From Burkholderiales bacterium (GTDB lineage: Bacteria > Pseudomonadota > Gammaproteobacteria > Burkholderiales > SG8-41): DNA of 18,921 nt. Positions within the stretch are counted from its first letter, which is position 1, and each line of letters starts with the position of its first letter. Below the pieces are notes generated by a model. It worked only from the letters and a program-made list of their open reading frames with translations, had not been told where the DNA came from and ran no database searches. A program made the translations under genes and the position numbers. Below, one piece after another: positions 7,075 through 13,763 of the stretch. The DNA lies in the NCBI GenBank assembly GCA_005800795.1, contig SYEN01000074.1, positions 1-18,921 of the forward strand, in the 5' to 3' direction.

Positions 7075-7757
7075 TCAATTCGCCGCAAAACAATAAATCA
7101 GTCCATCACCACCGGTGCCGATCAGCGCCTTCTGGCTGCAGCCGCCGCGCGACTGGTGCGAAGAATTCCACGACGTTGCCCAGGGGTCGCTGGTGGGGCC
7201 GGCGCGGTCGTGGTGGCCGACTACTGCCACGCCTTCGGCGCCGCTGCGTGTCCAGTTGCCGCAGGTCACGTCCGGGTCGCCGGCGGCGAAGGCGATGCCG
7301 TCGGTGCGCGAGCCGGTGAGGATGTCGTGGCGGTTGGGTTTGTCGCCACGGCCTTGCACGACCTGGCCTTTTTCGTTCAGCGCGGTTTCCTTGTTGACGT
7401 TGTTGTTGGCGCTGTGCAGATTATCCACATCGCTGGCGATGCGCACGCCCTTGACGTTGTGCCACGGGCCGGTGCCGATGCGGTCACGTGCGTTGACGGT
7501 TTGCGCGCCGTCCTTGCCCTGAACGCTGAGATACGCACGCCAGGTCTTGCCGCTCGAGCCTGCCGCGCCGGCGAGCCGTTGGCACAGCTGATCCGCGCCG
7601 GCAAGTCCACCCAGATCGGCGCCGTTGCCCGAACCGTTGCTGCTGATAAAGAATGACATGCCGCCGCTACCGCCACCGCCTGTGCCGGCGCAGGCCGCAG
7701 CGATGGTTGCTACACCAGCGAGTGATGTGGGCAACAGCCATTTTTAGATAATTTCAT
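7075..7757 (-). CDS. Lectin/endostatin-like exported protein, apparent frameshift in signal peptide
   Basis: The main frame encodes a Gly-rich N-terminus and a domain with GADQLCQRLAG, GKTWRAYLS, NARDRIGTGPWHNVKG, NRHDILTGS, TCGNWT, VGHHDR, SWNSSHQSRGCSQ-like text and a final GLIYCFAAN. This is the conserved pattern of bacterial proteins annotated as lectin or collagen NC10/endostatin-like (C-type-lectin fold). GGAGAGG precedes an ATG at 7757 by five or six bases, but that frame soon stops. The frame shifts at the run of five A on the coding strand (plus-strand 7741-7745). One extra A would give MKLSKKWLLPTSLAGVAT and on to AAAC, a good signal or lipoprotein peptide, and about 227 residues. 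Without it, only a TTG at 7734 is available. Cell-surface or periplasmic location is inferred; ligand unknown. Confidence 0.72.
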
Positions 7758-7969
7758 GACGCCTCTCCTTTGGATAATTTAAGTTGATTTTAGGAACGGG
7801 TTCTGCGTTGGTACAACGTTGATTGGTGGATCAGTCGCCCAGTTGCCGCGCTCCCGTAATCCGCATATCGTAGCGACAGTAGTCGCAGATGTCTAAAATA
7901 AACCCAATAAAAACAGATACTTAAGACTGTTTATCGTAGGCGAAGCAAAGCCGCGCGCTCTGCCAGGCA
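7758..7969. other. Intergenic stretch with small inverted repeat and repeat C
   Basis: Between the lectin-like gene and the fused receptor there are 212 bases without a gene. They hold a small hairpin (GCGAC, loop AGTA, GTCGC at 7873-7886) and repeat C. No T-run follows the hairpin, so it is not a clear terminator, and no promoter for the lectin-like gene was convincing. Confidence 0.4.
7893..7925 (-). repeat. AT-rich repeat copy C
   Basis: The plus strand reads CTAAAATAAACCCAATAAAA followed by ACAGATACTTAAG. AAAACAGATACTTA is identical to copy D and near-identical to copy B (AAAACAAATACTTA). It lies about 45 bases beyond the stop of the fused receptor gene (7970). Confidence 0.5.
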
Positions 7970-9043
7970 CTACTCTATCCGAATATTGGCTTCCCTTATC
8001 ACCTTCGCCCAGCGTTCGGTGTCGGCCTTCACAAAGGCCTGAAACTCAGCGGGAGAGCTGGTCACTACATCGATGCCCACGCGTGCGAGTTGCTTCACGG
8101 TTTCCGGCGCGTGCATTATTTTTTTCAGTTCGCTGTTGAGCCGGTCAACGATGTCGGCGCGCACGCCGGTGGGTGCTTTCACGCCGTACCATGAATCACA
8201 GAGCAGATCGGCGAAGCCGGCTTCCTTCGATGAGGGCACGTTGGGTAGCGTAGGTACGCGCGCACCGGCGAGTACCGCAAGGCCGCGCAACTTGCCGCTG
8301 TTGACGAAGGGTATGGTTGCGGGCACTGTAACCGTCACCACGTCGATTTCACCGCTCAGGATGTGCGTGAGCGCGATGCTGGCGCCCTTGTAGGGCACGT
8401 GAATCATGTTGATGCCGGCCATGGCCTTCAACATCTCGCTGGCCAGATGATTGCTCGACCCCACACCGCCGGAGCCGTAACTGAGCTTGCCGGGATTGGC
8501 CTTGGCTACTTGCACCAGTTCCTTCAGTGTTTTCGCCGGCACAGAAGGGTGAATCACGATAACGTTTGGCACATTCGCAGTTTGCGCGATGGGCTGAAAA
8601 TCACGCAACGCGTTGAAACTCAATTTTTTGTAGAGGCTGGGGCCGATGGCCATCGACGCACTGGTCTGCAACAGCGTGTAGCCATCCGGCGGCGCTTTGG
8701 CGGCAAGCTCCATACCGATGTTGCCGCCCGCGCCGGGACGAAAATCCGCGTACACCGGCTGGCCCAGCGCCGCGCCGAGTTTTTCGGAAATCAGCAGGGC
8801 GAGAATTTGCGAAGCGCCGGTGGGATACGGCGAAATGAAGCGGATGGTTTTTTCGGGGTACTTCTGCGCGTGGATCGGTGTGGCAATCAGAACGGGGAGA
8901 ATAAAGGCGGCTGCGGCCGGCAGCCGGTGCAGGCAGGCGCTACCCCTGGCTGGCTTCGCCACCGATGGGCCTGTCGTTTCCGCCAGCTTCACGGCTTCCA
9001 CCCGAAATTCGCTAGTGTAAATCCTCTGCTTTATCCGTTGCAT
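7970..9043 (-). CDS. Bug/TctC receptor fused to the N-terminus of an IS3-type transposase OrfA
   Basis: The 357-residue frame begins MQRIKQRIYTSEFRVEAVKL, continuing to about residue 34 with TTGPSVAKPARG. This is the helix-turn-helix start of IS3-family OrfA (compare the common YTxEFRxEAVKL pattern). It then switches to a receptor: LPAAAAFILPVLIATPIHAQ (hydrophobic core of a signal peptide), YPEKTIRFISPYP, RPGAGGNIGMELAAKAPPDG, VPYKG, a VPSSKEAGF segment and a C-terminal WAKVIREANIRIE. No Met lies between the transposase part and the signal core, so the receptor has lost its own start and borrows that of the insertion sequence. GGAGGA sits five bases before the ATG. The ligand loop reads PTGASQIL where relatives have PPGGGTDIL, so the conserved Asp is missing. 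Export of the hybrid and ligand binding are both doubtful. Confidence 0.85.
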   Translation of the reverse strand: MQRIKQRIYTSEFRVEAVKLAETTGPSVAKPARGSACLHRLPAAAAFILPVLIATPIHAQKYPEKTIRFISPYPTGASQILALLISEKLGAALGQPVYADFRPGAGGNIGMELAAKAPPDGYTLLQTSASMAIGPSLYKKLSFNALRDFQPIAQTANVPNVIVIHPSVPAKTLKELVQVAKANPGKLSYGSGGVGSSNHLASEMLKAMAGINMIHVPYKGASIALTHILSGEIDVVTVTVPATIPFVNSGKLRGLAVLAGARVPTLPNVPSSKEAGFADLLCDSWYGVKAPTGVRADIVDRLNSELKKIMHAPETVKQLARVGIDVVTSSPAEFQAFVKADTERWAKVIREANIRIE

Positions 9044-9110
9044 TCATGTCCTCCCAGTCGTTACATTACAAGATCCGTCAGACGCCATCTTTTCCGACTT
9101 TCCTTACTGA
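8942..9110 (-). mobile_element. Left-end fragment of an IS3-type insertion sequence
   Basis: On the minus strand this stretch holds the leader, ribosome-binding site (GGGAGGA) and first 34 or so codons of a transposase OrfA, ending abruptly where receptor sequence begins near 8942. The outer border is not certain. A plausible inverted-repeat tip lies around 9090-9110, where the minus strand reads TATCAGTAAGGAAAGTCGGA, but no second end or target duplication was found. The rest of the element has been deleted. Confidence 0.5.
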
Positions 9111-9228
9111 TAGGGCGTTACGACTATGACGTAGAGCCAAGCGGCGGTTGAGCGCAGCATTCGCTGCCATTGCGACTTTGGCTGGCAGGTGCTGATCATG
9201 CTGTCGGTTCAGAGCTGGGCGCGTGCGG

Positions 9229-10242
9229 TTATTCGATTTGTATTTTCGCGATTTTTACCGTTTGCGCCCACTTCGCCAGTTCGCTGCGAAAATAAATGCT
9301 GAATTCTTCGGGCGTACTGCCCACCGGATCGACGCCGCCTTCCAATAGTCTGTTACGCACCTCGGGTGAGGCCAGTGCGCGGGCGACTTCGTGCTGCAGC
9401 CGCGCGACAATGTCCTTGGGCGTGCCGCCCGGCGCGAACAACCCATGCCAGTTGCCCGATTCGTAGCCTGATATGGTTTCGGACACCGTCGGCAAGTTCG
9501 GCAACAGCGGCAGGCGTTTGACACCGGTGGTCGCCAGCAGGCGCAGCTTGCCCGCGCGCGCCAGCGGCAACGAGGTCAGTGGATTGTTCAAGGAAAACTG
9601 CACCTGACCCGAGACCAGATCGGCGATGCCCTGTGCCGTGCCCTTGTACGGCACATGCCCGGGTTCGATGCGGGCAAGCCGCGCCAGCAACACCACGGCC
9701 AGATGATTCGCGCTGCCCACGCCCGACGAAGGGTACAGCAGTTGTCCCGGCCTGGATTTGATCAACGCCAGTAGATCCGCCGTGCTACGCACCGGCAACG
9801 CAGGGTGGGCGAGCAGCGCGAAGGGAGAAGCGATGACTTGCGTGACAGGAACCAGATCACGCTCCACGTCGTACGGCAGCTTTTTGAACACACTGGGATT
9901 GAGCGAGACGGTGCTTGTAGTCAGCAGCAGGGTGTGGCCGTCTGGCGGCGCTCGTGCGACGATTTCCGTGCCGATAACGGTGGATGCACCAGCGCGGTTG
10001 TCGATCACCATTTGCTGGCCCAGCGCTTCGATCATGCGTGGCGATATCGAACGGGCCGTCGTGTCGGTGGGGCCGCCTGCCGGGTAAGGCACAACCACGC
10101 GGATGGTCTTGGCGGGAAAGCGCGATGCCGTCTGTCCGAGTGCTAGCGCCGGCGCTCCCAACAGCGTCGCAACCAGGGCCGTGGCCAGGCTGCCATGAAT
10201 CGTGCGCAGCGCAAATTTTGCAGAAAAGGCCATGCGTGCCAT
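9229..10242 (-). CDS. Tripartite tricarboxylate transporter (Bug/TctC) substrate-binding protein
   Basis: A 337-residue periplasmic receptor. The signal peptide runs MARMAFSAKFALRTIHGSLA to an Ala-rich cleavage region before FPAKTIRVVVPYPAGGPTD, which keeps the ligand-loop Asp. Further motifs are NRAGASTVIGTEIVARAPPDG, VPYKG, NLPTVSET and a C-terminal KWAQTVKIAKIQIE. ATG at 10242 or 10233 could start the gene; neither has a clear Shine-Dalgarno sequence. A TTG at 10266 would extend it into repeat B, which is less likely. Repeat B lies immediately upstream, where the promoter and ribosome-binding site would be expected, so expression may be altered. No transporter membrane genes accompany it. 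Confidence 0.92.
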   Translation of the reverse strand: MARMAFSAKFALRTIHGSLATALVATLLGAPALALGQTASRFPAKTIRVVVPYPAGGPTDTTARSISPRMIEALGQQMVIDNRAGASTVIGTEIVARAPPDGHTLLLTTSTVSLNPSVFKKLPYDVERDLVPVTQVIASPFALLAHPALPVRSTADLLALIKSRPGQLLYPSSGVGSANHLAVVLLARLARIEPGHVPYKGTAQGIADLVSGQVQFSLNNPLTSLPLARAGKLRLLATTGVKRLPLLPNLPTVSETISGYESGNWHGLFAPGGTPKDIVARLQHEVARALASPEVRNRLLEGGVDPVGSTPEEFSIYFRSELAKWAQTVKIAKIQIE

Positions 10243-10254
10243 AAAATTGTGTTT

Positions 10255-10284
10255 TGAAAAAATCAATTAAAACAAATACTTATA
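10255..10284 (-). repeat. AT-rich repeat copy B
   Basis: The plus strand reads TGAAAAAATCAATTAAAACA followed by AATACTTATA. It fills most of the 77-base gap between the receptor start at 10242 and the stop of the next receptor at 10320. Compared with copy A read on its minus strand, the likeness continues after the core (TTGTTTGAT in both), which argues for shared descent and not for chance AT-richness. Confidence 0.5.
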
Positions 10285-10319
10285 TCGTATCATTGTTTGA
10301 TGATGGCTACTCGCTGGAC

Positions 10320-11294
10320 CTACTTGATTTTGATCCCCGCTGCGGCTACCACCTTCGCCCACTTTTGCAAATCCCTTGCCATCGCCGCACCGAATTCTTC
10401 CGGCGTTGCGGTGCGCGGCTCGGCGCCTTCGCCGGAAAGCTGTTTGCGGGTTTCGGGCACTTGCAGATAAGTATTGATTTCTCTGTTGAGCCGGGCCACC
10501 ACCGCAGGGGGCAAGCCCGCCGGGCCGACCACCCCATACCAGCCGCTCACCTCATAGCCGGGCACGCCCGCTTCGTTGATAGTGGGCACGTCCGCCAGGG
10601 CGGAAGCGCGCTGACTGGTGGTGACGCCCAAGGCCACCAGCTTCTTGGCGCGCACATGCACCACTGCCGCCGGTATCGAGGGAAACAAAAATTGAATATG
10701 ACCGCCCATCAAATCCACCAGCGCCAGTGCTTGTCCGCGATACGGTACATGCACGTAATCCACTTTGGTCATTGCCTTGAAGAGTTCACCCGACATGTGG
10801 CTGGGCGAGCCCACACTCGACGAGCCGTAACTGAGTTGTCCCGGCTTGGCGCGCGCGAAGGCCGCGAACTCCTTCACCGTGCGCACCGGCATCGATGGAT
10901 GTACTACCAGTACGTTCGGTACCAACGCAACGATCGCCACCGGCGTGAAATCACGCAGTGGATCAAAAGGCAACTTGGCATACATCGAGGCATTGATGAC
11001 AAAGCCCTCAGGGATCATTTGCAGGGTATAGCCGTCACGCGGTGCGTTCATTGTGATTTCGCCGCCGATGATGTGATTCGCACCGGGCCGGTTTTCCACG
11101 ATCACTTGCTGGCGGAACGACTCGGCAAGCCGCGCGCCTACCGCGCGCGCGAGGATATCCGTCGCGCCGCCGGGGGCTACGCCGACAATCATGCGAATGG
11201 GCTTGCTGGGGTAATCCTGCTGCGCAGGCGCGGTGCCTGCCGCAAAAAACAACGGCACGTATGCCAGCAGGGAAATCACGATTTTAGTCTTCAT
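10320..11294 (-). CDS. Tripartite tricarboxylate transporter (Bug/TctC) substrate-binding protein
   Basis: A 324-residue periplasmic receptor with signal peptide MKTKIVISLLAYVPLFFAAG to APAQQ, then YPSKPIRMIVGVAPGGATD (Asp kept), NRPGANHIIGGEITMNAPRDG, VPYRG, DVPTINEAG and C-terminal KWAKVVAAAGIKIK. The ATG at 11294 is preceded by GGAG at nine bases; a TTG at 11309 is a less likely start. It follows the CapA-family gene on the same strand with 36 bases between them, which suggests co-transcription and perhaps a shared substrate. Confidence 0.93.
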   Translation of the reverse strand: MKTKIVISLLAYVPLFFAAGTAPAQQDYPSKPIRMIVGVAPGGATDILARAVGARLAESFRQQVIVENRPGANHIIGGEITMNAPRDGYTLQMIPEGFVINASMYAKLPFDPLRDFTPVAIVALVPNVLVVHPSMPVRTVKEFAAFARAKPGQLSYGSSSVGSPSHMSGELFKAMTKVDYVHVPYRGQALALVDLMGGHIQFLFPSIPAAVVHVRAKKLVALGVTTSQRASALADVPTINEAGVPGYEVSGWYGVVGPAGLPPAVVARLNREINTYLQVPETRKQLSGEGAEPRTATPEEFGAAMARDLQKWAKVVAAAGIKIK

Positions 11295-11330
11295 GCACAC
11301 TTGCTCCAATGTCTGACGAAGTGAAGAACG

Positions 11331-12479
11331 TTACTGCCCTGCCACGACGACTTCGTCGCCTTCGACGGTGAACCGGTGATCGAAGCCTTGGGAAGCCCAT
11401 TCCATGTACTGCTGAATCTCGCCAAAGCGCGGATCGCTGGCGCGCAGGACTTCAGGCCGGTACCGCTTGTCGATTTTCATAGGCAGGAAGGATACGCGCT
11501 GGACGCCCGCTTGGGTTATCACGGCCTTGGCGAGCAGGCTTTTGGTGCAATCCCTGCCGTAAGGCATGAACGGATAGTCGGGATCGAGTTCAGCATAGTT
11601 GCCGATGGCGCCCTGCACCCACGGCGGCTCGTTCCATGTGTCCGCTGCACCGGCGCGCGTCATACAGAATACGCCGAGACTGTAGAAAATCGCCTTGCCT
11701 TTGTAGACTTCGATGGCTTTCGGAACATGCGGCGAATGGCCGACAATGAGATCCGCCCCCGCGTCAATGCAGGCGTGCGCGGCGGTGACCTGGTAGTCCG
11801 AGATTACGCGCGGTATACGCAGCACGCCAAAGTGCAGCGCCACGATTACGACATCCACCTGCCTGCGTAGTTGCCGCACGTCGTCGAGCAAGCGATTCAG
11901 ATCGCTGTCGACGGGCTCGGTGAGTATTCGCACCGGTGCATTCGGGCCACGCGTATCGTAGGATGTGTTTACCCGCAGCGGTGCGATGCCCGGCTTGTTC
12001 GTGCCCGCTTCGCTGCCCTGTGCGCATACTGAACAGGCGCCCAGATAGCCGGCCTTGATGCCCTGGCGTTCGATGATGGCGGGCTCGCGCGCCTCAGCCA
12101 GATTTCGGCCCACGCCGGTGACCCGTATGCCTCTGCCCTGCAAGTTCGCGCGCGTATCGAGCATGGCATCGGGGCCATTGTCGTAGGTATGGTTATTGGC
12201 CATGGTGACCGCGTCGAAGCGGCAATCACTGAAAATCTGCGCCATCTCCGGTGTCTGCCCCACCTGTGGAGCCAATTCATTGGCAACCGGGCGTGTCGAA
12301 TACGTGCGCATGCAATTGACAAAGCGCATGTCCGCGCGCGCCAGCGCCGGACGCACCATTTCGGTGTAGCCTTCGATGGAAAAGCCGTCTCTGGGTCCAT
12401 GCACCGGGCCGCAGTCGCCACCCACGAGCAGGGAAACCTCGCCTTCAGAATGTTGCACCACGATCTCCGGAAATTGCAT
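11331..12479 (-). CDS. CapA-family (poly-gamma-glutamate-synthesis-like) metallophosphatase-fold protein
   Basis: A protein of about 382 residues with the CapA/PGA_cap pattern: GGDCGP near the N-terminus, MANNHTYDNG, ALHFG (usually HWG), GHSPHVPKAIEVYKGKAIFY ending in SLGVF (usually SLGNF). CapA proteins have a calcineurin-like fold; some act in poly-gamma-glutamate capsule formation, but many stand-alone members have no known role. No signal peptide or membrane anchor is visible, unlike classical CapA, and no capB/capC is nearby. Start choice is uncertain: ATG at 12512 and 12479 lack a clear Shine-Dalgarno, whereas GTG at 12458 has GGAG six bases upstream. It precedes a Bug receptor in the same operon, so a role in using the receptor's ligand is possible. 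Confidence 0.85.
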   Translation of the reverse strand: MQFPEIVVQHSEGEVSLLVGGDCGPVHGPRDGFSIEGYTEMVRPALARADMRFVNCMRTYSTRPVANELAPQVGQTPEMAQIFSDCRFDAVTMANNHTYDNGPDAMLDTRANLQGRGIRVTGVGRNLAEAREPAIIERQGIKAGYLGACSVCAQGSEAGTNKPGIAPLRVNTSYDTRGPNAPVRILTEPVDSDLNRLLDDVRQLRRQVDVVIVALHFGVLRIPRVISDYQVTAAHACIDAGADLIVGHSPHVPKAIEVYKGKAIFYSLGVFCMTRAGAADTWNEPPWVQGAIGNYAELDPDYPFMPYGRDCTKSLLAKAVITQAGVQRVSFLPMKIDKRYRPEVLRASDPRFGEIQQYMEWASQGFDHRFTVEGDEVVVAGQ

Positions 12480-12551
12480 GCGACGACAGCTGCTACGCAA
12501 GCATGATGACATTGTATGCGTGACACGGGTAGTTGGTCATGACAACACCGA

Positions 12552-12580
12552 TTGACCCCTATTGGGGCCGGCGATATAGT
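12552..12580 (+). promoter_or_regulatory. Sigma70-like promoter with inverted repeats for the 12.7-17.2 kb operon
   Basis: TTGACC (12552-12557) and TATAGT (12575-12580) are separated by exactly 17 bases, each matching the consensus at five of six positions. The spacer contains CCCC-TATT-GGGG (12556-12567), and GCCGG (12567-12571) and CCGGC (12581-12585) flank the -10 box. The inverted repeats could be operator half-sites. The promoter lies about 95 bases before the hydrolase start at 12675. Confidence 0.6.
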
Positions 12581-12674
12581 CCGGCGCAGAGAAGACGCGT
12601 AGGGTTGAAGTCGCAAAATCCGGCATGATTGTCAAAGCAAAAGTTTCGCACTCATCCAGGGGCTGGCATTGCTG

Positions 12675-13763
12675 ATGGTGGCGCACGTGGTCAAGTGCCG
12701 CGCCCTGTGTGTGGCAATGCTCTGCGGGGTTTGTATGATGCCTGCGCTCGCGGCGCTACCCGAAAGCGGACCCGCGCTGCGCCTGGTGCGCGAGGTTTGG
12801 CTGGATACGGCACGCCAACGCCACGTCAATGTTCGTATTGCCCTGCCCCCGCAGGGCGTGCAAGGGAAAAGCACCGCGATGCCGGTGGCGCTGTTTTCTG
12901 CGCCGCAGGGGTTTCGTTGGGGCGGGCACGTAGATGGTTACGAACCATTGGCCGAAATGCTGTTAAAGCGCGGCGTCGTCATGGTGATGGTGTTCCACTA
13001 CGATTTGCAGGAACAGATGGGCGCCAACGAACGCTTCTCTGATATCTATCCCGGCATACAAACCGGCAAACGCAACGATGCGCCGGTGGACCGGTTCGAG
13101 GATTGTCTGTACGTGCTGGATACACTGGGCCGTATCAACGGAGAGCGGCGCGTGGGCTGGCCGGCACTCGACCTGGCCAAACTGGCGGTCATTGGGCATT
13201 CCTCGGGCACGCTGACGGCTTTGCACATGAGTGGCTTGCCGGTGCGCGATCGCGACGGCAAGGTGTTCAGAGTACACGGCGATCCGCGCGTCAAGGCGTT
13301 TGTCGTCTACAGCTACCCGTTTGAATACAGCGCGCCCGGCCGCGCGGATGTGAAACAGGTGGGCGCGGTCGCCGGACTGCATGTGGCGGGAACAGAAGAT
13401 CACCCGGACTATCGTAATTCGGCCTTTCGCTACATCGAAGGCGCGCCGCAATATTGGCTGGTGGCCAAGGGCGACCATAGCGTGGGTATGTTCGGTTCCG
13501 AGGCATTAATTTTGCAGGTGACGGGCGATTTTATCGATGCGCATCTCAAGGGCGACGCCGTGGCCAGAGCACGCCTGAATATCGACACGCTGAAATCTCA
13601 CAGACCCGCGCTCAAACAGTTTATGGCAAAGACACCCAGCGCATGGCCGCGTCTCGATCAGCGTAACTTCGTTGCCTGGGCGCGCGAGTCGCTGCCATGG
13701 GGCAAGGACCTGCATGCGCGCGCCATGGCGCATCAACGTAGCAAAGAACGGCCGGCGAAATGA
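12675..13763 (+). CDS. Exported alpha/beta-hydrolase-family protein
   Basis: A 362-residue protein with a signal peptide (MVAHVVKCRALCVAMLCGVC to PALA, cleavage expected after residue 26). The alpha/beta hydrolase nucleophile elbow is IGHSSG, with Ser176 as predicted nucleophile. A late AGTEDHPDY and a KGDHSVGMFG segment could supply the acid and histidine. The fold resembles dienelactone-hydrolase or acetyl-esterase/PET-hydrolase-like proteins, but the substrate is unknown. ATG at 12675 is favoured (AGGGG about 12 bases upstream); a TTG at 12669 is in the same frame. It is the first gene after the promoter at 12552-12580, and its TGA overlaps the ATG of the ligase-like gene (ATGA), so the two are translationally coupled. 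A periplasmic role on a glycan ester is a guess from context. Confidence 0.8.
   Translation: MVAHVVKCRALCVAMLCGVCMMPALAALPESGPALRLVREVWLDTARQRHVNVRIALPPQGVQGKSTAMPVALFSAPQGFRWGGHVDGYEPLAEMLLKRGVVMVMVFHYDLQEQMGANERFSDIYPGIQTGKRNDAPVDRFEDCLYVLDTLGRINGERRVGWPALDLAKLAVIGHSSGTLTALHMSGLPVRDRDGKVFRVHGDPRVKAFVVYSYPFEYSAPGRADVKQVGAVAGLHVAGTEDHPDYRNSAFRYIEGAPQYWLVAKGDHSVGMFGSEALILQVTGDFIDAHLKGDAVARARLNIDTLKSHRPALKQFMAKTPSAWPRLDQRNFVAWARESLPWGKDLHARAMAHQRSKERPAK

Noticed and set aside
8363..9151. 262-codon plus-strand open frame over the fused receptor
   Set aside because: Antisense to a recognised receptor and transposase fragment; composition is His/Arg/Gly-rich with no domain.
9154..9167. Small hairpin GCAGC-ATTC-GCTGC downstream of the insertion-sequence fragment
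   Set aside because: It has a five-base stem with no T-run, within chance expectation for this base composition.
10254..11324. 356-codon plus-strand frame opposite a receptor gene
   Set aside because: The minus-strand receptor has full family motifs; the plus frame is a His/Arg-rich shadow.
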